A DNA stretch of 64,000 nt, taken from Arcuatula senhousia. Taxonomy: Eukaryota; Mollusca; Bivalvia; Mytilida; Mytilidae. A program made the position numbers and the translations under genes. Under the pieces are notes generated by a model that worked only from the letters and a program-made list of their open reading frames with translations, was not told the DNA's origin and did no database searches. Location: contig OZ020305.1 in NCBI GenBank assembly GCA_963971305.1, positions 47,763,750-47,827,749 on the forward strand. Direction: 5' to 3'. Of this stretch, positions 33,408-44,700 are shown piece by piece; positions within the stretch are counted from its first letter, which is position 1, and every line of letters begins with the position of its first letter.

Positions 33408-34438
33408 AAGTCGCCCAAAACATAGTTTTGGGGACTTATTGTTTTTGCACCGTTTCTTATTATTATTATTATTAAGTCGCCCAAAACATAGTTTTGGGGA
33501 CTTATTGTTTTTGCACCGTTTCTTATTATTATTATTATTATTATTCTTCTGATTCTTAATCGTGAAGCTGTCCTCCCTAATACAAGAAAACGGTTCAAGG
33601 AAATTGAAAAACACTTGTTGGATTGGATAGTGGGTTACCTAAAGGCGTGCAATCAAGTTTTGAAAATTTCAAGATGGCCGCCGTTTCAAAATGGCGGCCA
33701 TCGGAAAAAGTGGGCGGAAAATTTTTTTTAATCGGATCGTTTTGAAAATTGGTCATCTGGGTAAAGCGGGTATGCTGAGTTCAAATCTGCGACCGGATTT
33801 GAAATCCGACTTACGGTTTCAAAATGGCGGCCATTTTACTACACCCGCCCCCCTTAAAAATGTGAACTTTGTCCGATTTCAATGAAATTTGATTTCTATA
33901 CATATTTTATTGTACTGAATGGGAAGAAAAAGTATCCAAGGCGATTTTGGGCGACTTGTGTGTTGGCATCCCAACACAAATTATAGCTAGTTATTCTTCT
34001 GATTCTTAATCATGAAGCTGTCCTCCCTAATACAAGAAAATGGTTCGAGGAAATTGAATAACACTTTTTGGATTAGATAGTGGGTCACTCAAAGTTGTGT
34101 AATGCACTTTTAAAATTTTCAAGATGGCCACCGTTTCAAAATGGCGGCCATCGGAAAAAGTGGGCGGAAATTTTTTTTTCATCGGATCGTCTTGAAAATT
34201 GGTCATCTGGGTAAAGCGGGTATGCTGAGCTCAAATCTGCGACCGGATTTGGAATCCGACTTACGGTTTCAAAATGGCGGCCATTTTACTACACCCGCCC
34301 CCCTAAAAACGTCAACTTTGTCCGATTTCAACGAAATTTGATTTCTAGACTTATTTTGATGCACTGATTTGATTGGAACTCTATCCAAGGGGATTTTGGG
34401 CGACTTGTGTGTTGGCATCCCAACACAATTATACCTAG
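33408..34438 (+). mobile_element. family S element S4, split by S5
   Basis: Head 33408-33437 (variant arm GTTTTGGGGACTT); tail 34394-34406 with CTAG 34435-34438. Own sequence is about 66 + 448 = 514 bp. Confidence 0.75.
33474..33990 (+). mobile_element. family S element S5, uninterrupted (517 bp)
   Basis: Head 33474-33503, tail TTTTGGGCGACTT 33945-33957, CTAG 33987-33990. It carries the same variant head as S4, so it may derive from the same burst. The body has two AAAATGGCGGCC motifs. Confidence 0.8.
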
Positions 34439-34965
34439 TTATTATTCTTCTGATTCTTTATCGTAAAGTTGTCCTCCCTAATTCAAGAAAATGGTTCAAG
34501 GAAATTGAATAACACTTGTTGGATTGGATAGTGGGTCACTCAAAGGCGTGTAATCAAGTTTTGAAATTTTCAAGATGGCCGCCGTTTCAAAATGGCGGCC
34601 GTCCGAAAAAGTGGGCGGACATTTTTTTTTCATCGGATCGTCTTGAAAATTGGACATCTGGGTGAAGCGGGTATGCTGAATTCAAATCTGCGACCGGATT
34701 TGAAATCCGACTTCCGGTTTCAAAATGGCGGCTATTTTACTACACCCGCCCCCCTTAAAAATGTGAACTTTGTCCGATTTCAATGAAATTTGATTTCTAT
34801 ACATATTTTATTGTACTGAAAGGGAAGAAAAAGTATCCAAGGTGATTTTGGGCGACTTGTGTGTTGGCATCCCAACACAAATTATAGCTAGTTATTATGT
34901 CCCCGACCACGAAGTGTCGTCGGGGACATATTGTTTTTACTCCGTTTCTTATTTTTCTTATTATT

Positions 34966-35496
34966 AAGTCGCCCAAAACAAAGTTTGGGAGACTTATTGT
35001 TTTTGCACCGTTTCTTATTATTATTTTTTTTATTATTATTCTTTTCCTTACCTTAATCATGAACTTGTCCGCCACATTTTTTGAAAACGCTTTGACCAAT
35101 AAAGATAAAACCTGCTGAGATGGGTGGAGGGTCACTCAGAGATGTGCAATCTACTTTTGAAATTTTCAAGATGGCCGCCATTTTCAAAATGGCCGCCGTT
35201 TAAGATTTTTGGGCCCCTCTCAGATCTCGGAGATGGGTTGATGGATTTTAATGAAAATTGGTACACTGGTAGAGTGATCCTTCCTGAGCAAAATGCCGAA
35301 AAAAAATTTGACGCGAACGCCGCCATTTTAAAATGGCGGCCGTTTTACCACACCCGCCCCCCAAAAACGTCAACTTTGTCCGATTTCAACGAAATTTGAT
35401 TTCTAGACTTATTTTGATGCACTGAAGTGAATGGAATATTATCCAAGGCAATTTTGGGCGACTTATGTGTTGGCATCCCAACACAATCAGCACTAG
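34966..35496 (+). mobile_element. family S element S6, uninterrupted (531 bp)
   Basis: Head 34966-34995, tail 35452-35464 with CTAG 35493-35496. Its body differs from other S copies in the first half ('CCTTACCTTAATCATGAACT'), a sign of module exchange. Confidence 0.75.
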
Positions 35497-35507
35497 TTAT
35501 TATTATT

Positions 35508-36030
35508 AAGTCGCCCAAAACAAAGTTTGGGAGACTTATTGTTTTTGCACCGTTTCTTATTATTATTATTATTATTATTATTATTCTTCTGATTCTTTAT
35601 CGTAAAGTTGTCCTCCCTAATACAAGAAAATGGTTCAAGGAAATTGAATAACACTTGTTGAATTGGATAGTGGGTCACTCAAAGGCGTGTAATCAAGTTT
35701 TGAAATTTTCAAGATGGCCGCCGTTTCAAAATGGCGGCCGTCGGAAAAAGTGGGCGGAAAATTTTTTTTCATCGGATCGTCTTGAAAATTGGTCATCTGG
35801 GTAAAACGGGTATGCTGAATTCAAATCTGCGACCAGATTTGAAATTCGACTTCCGGTTTAAAAATGGCGGCCATTTTACTACACCCGCCCCCCTTAGAAA
35901 TGTGAACTTTGTCCGATTTCAATGAAATTTTATTTCTATACATATTCTATTGCACTGAATGGGAAGAAAAAGTATCCAAGGCGATTTTGGGCGACTTGTG
36001 TGTTGGCATCCCAACACAAATTATAGCTTG
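35508..36030 (+). mobile_element. family S element S7, uninterrupted (523 bp)
   Basis: Head 35508-35537, tail 35985-35997, end CTTG 36027-36030 in place of CTAG. Confidence 0.8.
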
Positions 36031-36913
36031 TTATTATTATACTTTTTTCTTTTTCTTCCGTCAACCTGATGCACGAACTTGTCCGACTATCTCCTCGGAC
36101 AAAGGTGGACCGATCGATTTGAAACTTGGAGGGGTGATAGGTCCCAAGGTCCTACAGTGTTTTCTGCGATTTATAATTTCAAAATGGCCGCCATTTCCAA
36201 GATGGCCGCCAAAAACCGAAAAACTATTACCTTATTTTTCTTGGAAACCACAAGATGAAATTCAACGAAACTTGGTATACATGTTCAGAAACATAATTGG
36301 AAACTTTTTGGGCAAAAAAAATTTTGCGAGTGGCGGCCATTTTGAAAAATGACCGAAAAAGAGCGAAAAATGTAAACATTGTCCGATTTCAACGAAACTT
36401 GGTATAGAGGGTATATGGGTGATGGCGATTCACGGCGCATTGTCAGAATTTCCGTATTGGTCGCCATTTTCAAGATGGCCGCCGAAAATGGCGAAAAATG
36501 TAAACATTGTCCGATTTCAATGAAATTTTGTATACAGGGTATATGGGTGATGGCGACTCACGGCACATTGTTGGAATTTCTGTAATGGCCGCCATTTTCA
36601 AGATGGCCGCCGAAAATCGCTAAAAATGTAAACATTGTCCGATTTCAACGAAACTTGGTATACAGGATATATGGGTGATGGCGACTCACAACGCATTGTC
36701 GGAATTTCCGTAATGGCTGCCATTTTCAAGATGGCCGTCGAAAATCGCTAAAAATGTAAACATTGTCCAATTTTAACGAAACTTGGTACACAGGGTATAT
36801 GGGTGATGGCGACTCATGGCGCATTTTCGGAAATCTGTTGAAGAGAACAGACATTATATGAGAACGGGAGGGGACATCCCACGTTTCGGGAAACGTAAAT
36901 TTTAATTATTATT

Positions 36914-37430
36914 AAGTCGCCCAAAACAAAGTTTGGGAGACTTATTGTTTTTGCATCGTTTCTTATTATTATTATTATTATTATTCTTCTGATTCTTAAT
37001 CGTAAAGCTGTCCTCCCTAATACAAGAAAACGGTTCAAGGAAATTGAATAACACTTGTTGGATTGGATAGTGGGTCACCTAAAGGCGTGCAATCAAGTTT
37101 TGAAATTTTCAAGATGGCCGCCGTTTCAAAATGGCGGCCATCGAAAAAAGTGGGCGGAAATTTTTTTTTCATCGGATCGTTTTGAAAATTGGTCATATGG
37201 GTAAAGCGGGTATGCTGAATTCAAATCTGCGACCGGATTTGAAATCTGACTTACGGTTTCAAAATGGCGGCCATTTTACTACACCCGCCCCCCTTAAAAA
37301 TGTGAACTTTGTCCGATTTCAATGAAATTTGATTTCCATACATATTTTATTGTACTGAATGGGAAGAAATAGTATCCAAGGCGATTTTGGGCGACTTGTG
37401 TGTTGGCATCCCAACACAAATTATAGCTAG
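36914..37430 (+). mobile_element. family S element S8, uninterrupted (517 bp)
   Basis: Head 36914-36943, tail 37385-37397 with CTAG 37427-37430. It is followed directly by the headless rest of S1. Confidence 0.8.
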
Positions 37431-39400
37431 TTATTATTCTTCTGATTCTTTATCGTAAAGTTGTCCTCCCTAATTCAAGAAAATGGTTCAAGGAAATTGA
37501 ATAACACTTGTTGGATTGGATAGTGGGTCACTCAAAGGCGTGTAATCAAGTTTTGAAATTTTTAAGATGGCCGCCGTTTCAAAATGGCGGCCGTCCGAAA
37601 AAGTGGGCGGAAATTTTTTTTTCATCGGATCGTCCTGAAAATTGGTCATCTGGGTAAAGCGGGTATGCTGAATTCAAATCTGCGACCGGATACGAAATCC
37701 GACTTCCGGTTTCAAAATGGCCGCCATTTTACTACACCCGCCCCCTTAAAAATGTGAACTTTGTCCGATTTCAATGAAATTTGATTTCTATACATATTTT
37801 ATTATACTGAAAGGGACGAAAAAGAATCCAAGGCGATTTTGGGCGACTTGTGTGTTGGCATCCCAACACAAATTATAGCTAGTTATTATTCTTATAGTTC
37901 CGACTTATATTTGTCCGACAAATAACTCGTGAACCGATTCATATAACGAATTGAAACTTGGTATGTTGATACGTCATCATGAGATCTGTTGCGGTGAAAC
38001 TTTTCGGAACCAAGATGGCTGCCATTTCAAAGATGGCCGCCATTTTACGTAAAAAAAGTGGCATTTTTTTATTTGAACAAAATTAATTTTACGCAGTATT
38101 ATGGATGGCGAGTTAAGGCGTGACGCAAAAAAGGTAAAAAAAATTCAAAATGGCCGCCATTTTCCGTAAAAAGTGAACATTATCTGATTTTAACGAAACT
38201 TTATATTTAAGGTATATGAAGGATGGCGAGTTCATACGCGGCGTAAGAAATGTCGAAAAATTCAAAATGGCCGCCACTTCCTGTAAAAATGAAAATTTTC
38301 CGATTTCGACAAAAATTTATATTTAGATGTTTCAAAGGATGGCAAGTTCAAAAAGTTCAAAAAAATCAAAATGGCCGCCACTTCCAAATTTTTTTTTTTT
38401 TTTAAATTTTAACGAAATTTTGTTTTCAAGAGTTTTGAAGGATGACCAATTCAAAAATTTCAAAAAATTCAAAATGGCCGCGATTTCCCGTAAAAATTGA
38501 ACATTCCCTGATTTTAACGAAACTTTATATTTAAGGAATATGAAGGATGGCGAGTTGATAGGCGAGGTCAGAAATGTCGAAAAATTCAAAATGGTCGCCA
38601 TTTTCCGTAAAAAGTGAACATTCTCAGATTTTAACGAAACTTTATATTTAGGAGTTTCAAATGATGGCGAGTTCAAAAATTCCAAAAAAATCAAAATGGC
38701 CGCCACTTCCGTAATTATTGAAAATTCTCAGATTTTAACGAAACTTGATATTTTAGGTGTTTGAAGGATGGAGAGTGGGAATATGGAGTCAAATATTAAA
38801 AAAATCATTAAAATGGCTGCTGACAGTGTCAAATATGTCGTAAAAGATAAGGCAACGGTCGACATCTGCTATTGCTGGCAATGGCAATTCTAGTTATTAT
38901 TCTTCTTCTTCTTCTTCTTCCGATTCTTCCACTTAGTCGTGAACTTGTCCGGAGATCCCAGAGAAAACGACTCCACATATCAATATGAAACTTGGCAGGA
39001 TAATAGATAGTAAAGAAAAAGAGCTTCGTTGACAATCGGACTTTTCAAAATGGCCGCCGTTTCCATGGAAACAGGAAAATGGACTAAATATTGGACATTG
39101 CAATATCTCGGTAACCTAGGTGCGCAGGGTTCTGAAATTTTGTAGGTTGATAGAGCAAAACATTCTCTTTCATAATATGAAAAAAAAATTTGAAGCGATA
39201 TTTACGGTTTTCGAGATATAAATAAAAATGTGATTTTTCAAGGGAGATAATCGGGTCAAAATTTTCAAAGTGCTCCGATTTACATGAAAATTTATATTTA
39301 GGGGTTTTTTGACATGCTGAAGAGAATAGTGGCAAATACGGGTCGTTTGGGGGACTTTGTGACTTGCTTGCAATCACAGTTAATACTTGTTCTTATTATT

Positions 39401-39594
39401 AAGGTCTTTCCCTTTACAGAAGGAAAGACCTTACTGTATTTCTTATGATTATTAAGGTCTTTCCCTTTTCAGAAGGAAAGACCTTACTGTATTTCTTATG
39501 ATTATTATTAAGGTCTTTCCCTTTTCAGAAGGAAAGACCTTACTGTATTTCTTATGATTATTAAGGTCTTTCCCTTTACAGAAGGAAAGACCTT
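39401..39594 (+). mobile_element. four stacked family U heads (U1-U4) without bodies
   Basis: AAGGTCTTTCCC heads with imperfect partner AGGAAAGACCTT start at 39401, 39454, 39510 and 39563, each followed by 'ACTGTATTTCTTATGATTATT'. The spacing is 53-56 bp. No matching bodies lie between them. Either four elements each entered the leader of the previous one, with bodies displaced to the right, or the head was tandemly duplicated. Confidence 0.75.
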
Positions 39595-39615
39595 ACTGTA
39601 TTTCTTATGATTATT

Positions 39616-40148
39616 AAGTCCCCCAAACAAAGTTTGGGGACTTATTGTTTTTGCACCGTTTCTTATTCTTATTATTCTTCCGTTTCTTCCACTTAGTCGT
39701 GAACTTGTCCGGAGATCCTAGAAAAAACGACTCAACATATCAAAATGAAACTTGGCAGGATGAAAGATTGGCATAAAAGGAAGCCTCGTTGATAATCGGA
39801 ATTTTCAAAATGGCCGCCGTTTCCATGGAAACAGGAAAATGGACTAAATATTGGACATTGCAATATCTCGGTAACCTAGGTGCGCAGGGTTCTAAAATTT
39901 TGTATGATGATAGAGCAAAACATTCTCTTTAATAATATGAAAAAAAATTTTGAAGCGATATTTACGGCTTTCGAGATATAAATAAAAATGTGATTTCAAG
40001 GGAGGTAATCGGGTCAAAATTTTGCAAAGTGCTCAGATTTACATGAAAATTGATATTTAGGGTTTTTTTGACATGCTGAAGAGAATAGTGGCAAATACGG
40101 GTCGTTTGGGGGACTTTGTGACTTGCTTGCAATCACAGTTAATACTTG
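39616..40148 (+). mobile_element. family Q element Q3, uninterrupted (533 bp)
   Basis: Head AAGTCCCCCAAAC 39616-39643, tail GTTTGGGGGACTT 40104-40116, GTGA...TCAC hairpin and CTTG 40145-40148. The body is nearly the same as that of Q2. Confidence 0.8.
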
Positions 40149-40156
40149 TTATTATT

Positions 40157-41711
40157 AAGGTCTTTCCCTTCCACAGAAGGAAAGACCTTACTGTATTTCT
40201 TATGATTATTATTTTTTTTTTTCTGCCGCAGATGTCAAAAAAGTGTCGCGACCTATCATTACGAAACTTAGTACTATTAAGCGACACTACCAGGGCTCGA
40301 CTTGAGTCGGCCTGCGAAACCTATCTATTTTTAGTAACAGAGTTATCTGCCCGGAACCCAAAAACCTTGTCTGCAGATAAAGTCAGAAACCGTAACCGTT
40401 ATCAAAAATCTGAAGCAGGGAAAATGTTGCTAGACTCCTGATCATGATTCGTCACGCAAAAAATTGTTTTTCGATCAACTTCCTGGTTACGCGTTTTTAA
40501 CCCGAAAAGTGTCACGACTCGTCAAATTTTTTTTCTTCAAAACGGTTTGTCCTAGAGACTTGGGACCTTCACCAATCATCCTAGGTGACATATGTTACAT
40601 CTAAAAATGTCAAGGTCAAAGGTCAAATCTCAAGGTCAGAGGTCATGGTACACCTTGTCTGCAGTATAGCTCAAAAACCATACAAAATTGAAGCAGACAT
40701 GTAATGAGGAAAATACTCGTCTCATTTGGACCTTTATTTGATATAAAGGGTCGAACACTGTACGACAAACCGTTTTCGAGTTATGGCCCTTGACGCGTTT
40801 TGGCTAATTCGTTTTTGGCTTATAACTTTTAAACCATCAAAGATAATATAGTAAACATATGGGTTTTTTGTGACCGTCATTATGAGTCCTTCAATTTAAG
40901 ACCAAAGTCCAATGGTTACGGGCAGCCATTTTCAAAATGGCCGACACCCTAAACAGTTTTTATGAAATAACACTTAAACCGTACAAAATTGAAGCGGACA
41001 ATACATGGGAAAAATATTCCCCATGTCGCAATCTACAAAAAATGTTTCAGGTGCGAAAGCGTAAAACTTGTCATTTTTGAGTTATTGCCCTTGATTCGTA
41101 TCTTTAAAATGATTTTTTGTTTATAACTTTTTAACCATAAAAGATGGTGAATGAAACATGGGTTCATTTGATAGAAAATTAAAATACCTACAATTTGAAC
41201 CCAAACAGTACATGATTGGTTTGAACGGTTTCAAAATGGCGGCCAAAACAAGTTTCGCGAAACACGTTTTTTGCCCATAACTTGAAAACCATAACAGATA
41301 GTATAGTAAATATGTATACTTAAATGAATCAGAATGCAAAGAGCTACAATTTGAGTCCAAGGTCAAAGGTCATGGGTCAAGGTCATTCCCTAGCAACAAG
41401 GTAACCTTAATGAAAAGTCCATAGCAACCATACATATTCTTAAACCAGACTACTCTCTGAGTTAAGATGTTAGTTTTTTCAACCGGAAGTGACATTTAGT
41501 CCATAGCAACCGACATAAAAGTCCTTAGCAACCATACTTTTTCTGACTCTAGGCCTCCTGATCTTCATTCTGGAGCCTATATCACAATAATTGGCAACAT
41601 CTTGTCATAAACAAAGTGACTCAAATGTCTTTAGTACTTGTATAAAATAACATAACAAAAACATAGGACAGGGAAAGACCTCACATTTGTTCTCTGAACA
41701 AATGACTTTTT
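40157..41711 (+). mobile_element. family U element U5, uninterrupted, abutting the satellite
   Basis: Head AAGGTCTTTCCC 40157; tail GGGAAAGACCT 41671-41681 and hairpin CATTTGTTC-TCT-GAACAAATG (41684-41704), ending in ACTTTTT. It is 1,555 bp. The body has repeated paragraphs on the theme 'TATAACTTTTAAACCAT' and no credible ORF. The next base begins the satellite. Confidence 0.75.
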
Positions 41712-44700
41712 ATAATATTTTTATGTTTCTTATCCAATAGAAAAAAAGCCCAAAACGTGTGTATTTGCCATTTCTGAACGGATTGACCTGAAACTTGGTA
41801 CACTGCTAGCACTACATAAGAAACAAGCACAGCTCACCCTGGAAGTGTGTACCTAGCATAGTTTTCGAGATATGCCCCCGCGGGCTTTTTTTTATGAAAT
41901 GTTGTGCGCAGATAAACTACCAAGTTTTTCAACTGATCGAGCTGAAATTTTGCACAGTTGCTGAGAATAATGAGCTCTCGCGTTGTAGCTAAAAATAAAG
42001 TCTGTACCTGGCCCCGTTTTGAAGTTACGCCCCTTTCTGGTTTTTATTCAAAAATCGCTAATTTAGCCAAAAATAAACTTTTCCGTGCGGAAATTTTTGG
42101 TGCCCCCTCTCTGTAAAAATGTGCCCGACTGAAATCTGTCAAACATTCCAGCCGGGTCTCCTTATTTTTTTTTATACAAATTTTTGTTCTAATTTTTCGA
42201 AATTTCAAAAAACGTAACTTGACCCCTCTTTGCACTTTTGTCAAATGCACCAGAAGTGCCAAAATGCTGTCAAAACTAGCTGATATCCTAGCCAAATGTA
42301 TGCACTAAAAGTCCCAGTTTACAAAAATGTCCTCTGGTTTATGAGTTTTTCAAAATTAAAGTTTTCTGCAGTCCTGTAAAACACATAAATTCCTGACTAA
42401 TTTCCTCCAAATTTCACTATTCAACGTTATTCCTGTTTCGAAAATTGAATGTTTTCACTAAAGTCGTCCTTAACTATTTAAAATAATCCTAAATGAACTA
42501 ATTATGTCACTAGTTTTGCCTGTCATCAAATGTTGTAAACTATTGTCAAAAGATTCCCGTGTCATCCCTAAAACAGGCACATTCCAATTATAAACTTGCT
42601 CATCCGTGACGTTCATGTATTCTAACTGTATACGTTGAGAGAATGGAAAATCAATATAGGTCCGCACCCTGCAAAGCCTACTGCTGTACTGAGAAATCTA
42701 AAAACTAAGTCGTAAAGTCATTCAAAAATGACGTCAAAGCGCGAGACACCAAGGATACCTAGATCAACAAAGTGATGTCGCCACCTAGTTTTGAATGAAT
42801 AAAATAAAATCACTCGTCCCCGCTCGCCCCCCCCCCCCCCTTGTAATCCATTGCGATTGACTGAGTGTTGTTTGTTTAAAACAAGAAAACAAAAGAAATA
42901 AACAACACGAAACAAAACAAAACAAACAAAAAACACACAACAGAAAAAAACTTAAATGTCCCCGCCCCCATCTTTTCAGATACATGTATGGCAATAACAT
43001 ACATGTATGAAATACACCCCCTTTAAAAAAAAAAAAAAACAGCAAAAACAAAACAAACAAACAAACAAATGCCAGCAATGAGGCTCTTAACGGGGGAAAG
43101 ACCGTTCTCTTGATTGTTCTATGAACAATCAGCCTTTAATAATATTTTTATGTTTCTTATCCAATAGAAAAAAAGCCCAAAACGTGTGTATTTGCCATTT
43201 CTGAACGGATTGACCTGAAACTTGGTACACTGCTAGCACTACATAAGAAACAAGCACAGCTCACCCTGGAAGTGTGTACCTAGCATAGTTTTCGAGATAT
43301 GCCCCCGCGGGCTTTTTTTTATGAAATGTTGTGCGCAGATAAACTACCAAGTTTTTCAACTGATCGAGCTGAAATTTTGCACAGTTGCTGAGAATAATGA
43401 GCTCTCGCGTTGTAGCTAAAAATAAAGTCTGTACCTGGCCCCGTTTTGAAGTTACGCCCCTTTCTGGTTTTTATTCAAAAATCGCTAATTTAGCCAAAAA
43501 TAAACTTTTCCGTGCGGAAATTTTTGGTGCCCCCTCTCTGTAAAAATGTGCCCGACTGAAATCTGTCAAACATTCCAGCCGGGTCTCCTTATTTTTTTTT
43601 ATACAAATTTTTGTTCTAATTTTTCGAAATTTCAAAAAACGTAACTTGACCCCTCTTTGCACTTTTGTCAAATGCACCAGAAGTGCCAAAATGCTGTCAA
43701 AACTAGCTGATATCCTAGCCAAATGTATGCACTAAAAGTCCCAGTTTACAAAAATGTCCTCTGGTTTATGAGTTTTTCAAAATTAAAGTTTTCTGCAGTC
43801 CTGTAAAACACATAAATTCCTGACTAATTTCCTCCAAATTTCACTATTCAACGTTATTCCTGTTTCGAAAATTGAATGTTTTCACTAAAGTCGTCCTTAA
43901 CTATTTAAAATAATCCTAAATGAACTAATTATGTCACTAGTTTTGCCTGTCATCAAATGTTGTAAACTATTGTCAAAAGATTCCCGTGTCATCCCTAAAA
44001 CAGGCACATTCCAATTATAAACTTGCTCATCCGTGACGTTCATGTATTCTAACTGTATACGTTGAGAGAATGGAAAATCAATATAGGTCCGCACCCTGCA
44101 AAGCCTACTGCTGTACTGAGAAATCTAAAAACTAAGTCGTAAAGTCATTCAAAAATGACGTCAAAGCGCGAGACACCAAGGATACCTAGATCAACAAAGT
44201 GATGTCGCCACCTAGTTTTGAATGAATAAAATAAAATCACTCGTCCCCGCTCGCCCCCCCCCCCCCCTTGTAATCCATTGCGATTGACTGAGTGTTGTTT
44301 GTTTAAAACAAGAAAACAAAAGAAATAAACAACACGAAACAAAACAAAACAAACAAAAAACACACAACAGAAAAAAACTTAAATGTCCCCGCCCCCATCT
44401 TTTCAGATACATGTATGGCAATAACATACATGTATGAAATACACCCCCTTTAAAAAAAAAAAAAAACAGCAAAAACAAAACAAACAAACAAACAAATGCC
44501 AGCAATGAGGCTCTTAACGGGGGAAAGACCGTTCTCTTGATTGTTCTATGAACAATCAGCCTTTAATAATATTTTTATGTTTCTTATCCAATAGAAAAAA
44601 AGCCCAAAACGTGTGTATTTGCCATTTCTGAACGGATTGACCTGAAACTTGGTACACTGCTAGCACTACATAAGAAACAAGCACAGCTCACCCTGGAAGT

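Larger units (their letters stand above)
30549..34891 (+). mobile_element. family S element S2, split
   Basis: Head 30549-30578; tail TTTTGGGCGACTT 34846-34858 with CTAG 34888-34891. Own sequence is about 54 + 453 = 507 bp. Confidence 0.7.
34897..36905 (+). mobile_element. family P element P3, holding S6 and S7
   Basis: Head ATGTCCCCGACCACG 34897-34929; tail GGGGACAT 36870-36877 and hairpin ACGTTTC-G-GGAAACGT (36881-36896). The end lacks a clean CTAG. Own sequence is about 955 bp once S6 and S7 are removed. The body contains four diverged paragraphs ('TGTAAACATTGTCC', 'GGTATATGGGTGATGGCGA'). Confidence 0.7.
30489..37882 (+). mobile_element. family S element S1, split
   Basis: The head AAGTCGCCCAAAAC is at 30489 and the tail TTTTGGGCGACTT at 37837-37849, with GTGTTGG/CCAACAC hairpin and CTAG 37879-37882. 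Rejoined length is about 512 bp, matching intact S copies. Confidence 0.75.
30422..38893 (+). mobile_element. family R element, split
   Basis: Head ATGTCGACCGAA (hairpin partner TTCGGTAGACAT, one mismatch); tail GGTCGACAT 38857-38865, hairpin ATTGC-TG-GCAAT (38871-38882) and CTAG 38890-38893. Own sequence is 30422-30488 plus 37883-38893, about 1.08 kb. It is the only R head and the only R tail in the block, and they fall in the nested position predicted. Confidence 0.75.
30367..39389 (+). mobile_element. family Q element Q2, split by about 8.5 kb of nested insertions
   Basis: The head is at 30367-30394, and the tail GTTTGGGGGACTT at 39345-39357 is followed by a GTGA...TCAC hairpin and CTTG 39386-39389. 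Own sequence is 30367-30421 plus 38894-39389, about 551 bp. This is close to the uninterrupted Q3 (533 bp), and the bodies of the two copies are near-identical in the 'TTCCATGGAAACAGGAAAAT' region. Confidence 0.75.

Noticed and set aside
39401..39594. Simple tandem duplication as the only explanation of stacked U heads
   Set aside because: Not fully excluded, but the stacked S heads upstream each have a matching headless body, so nesting is preferred; kept as the alternative for U.
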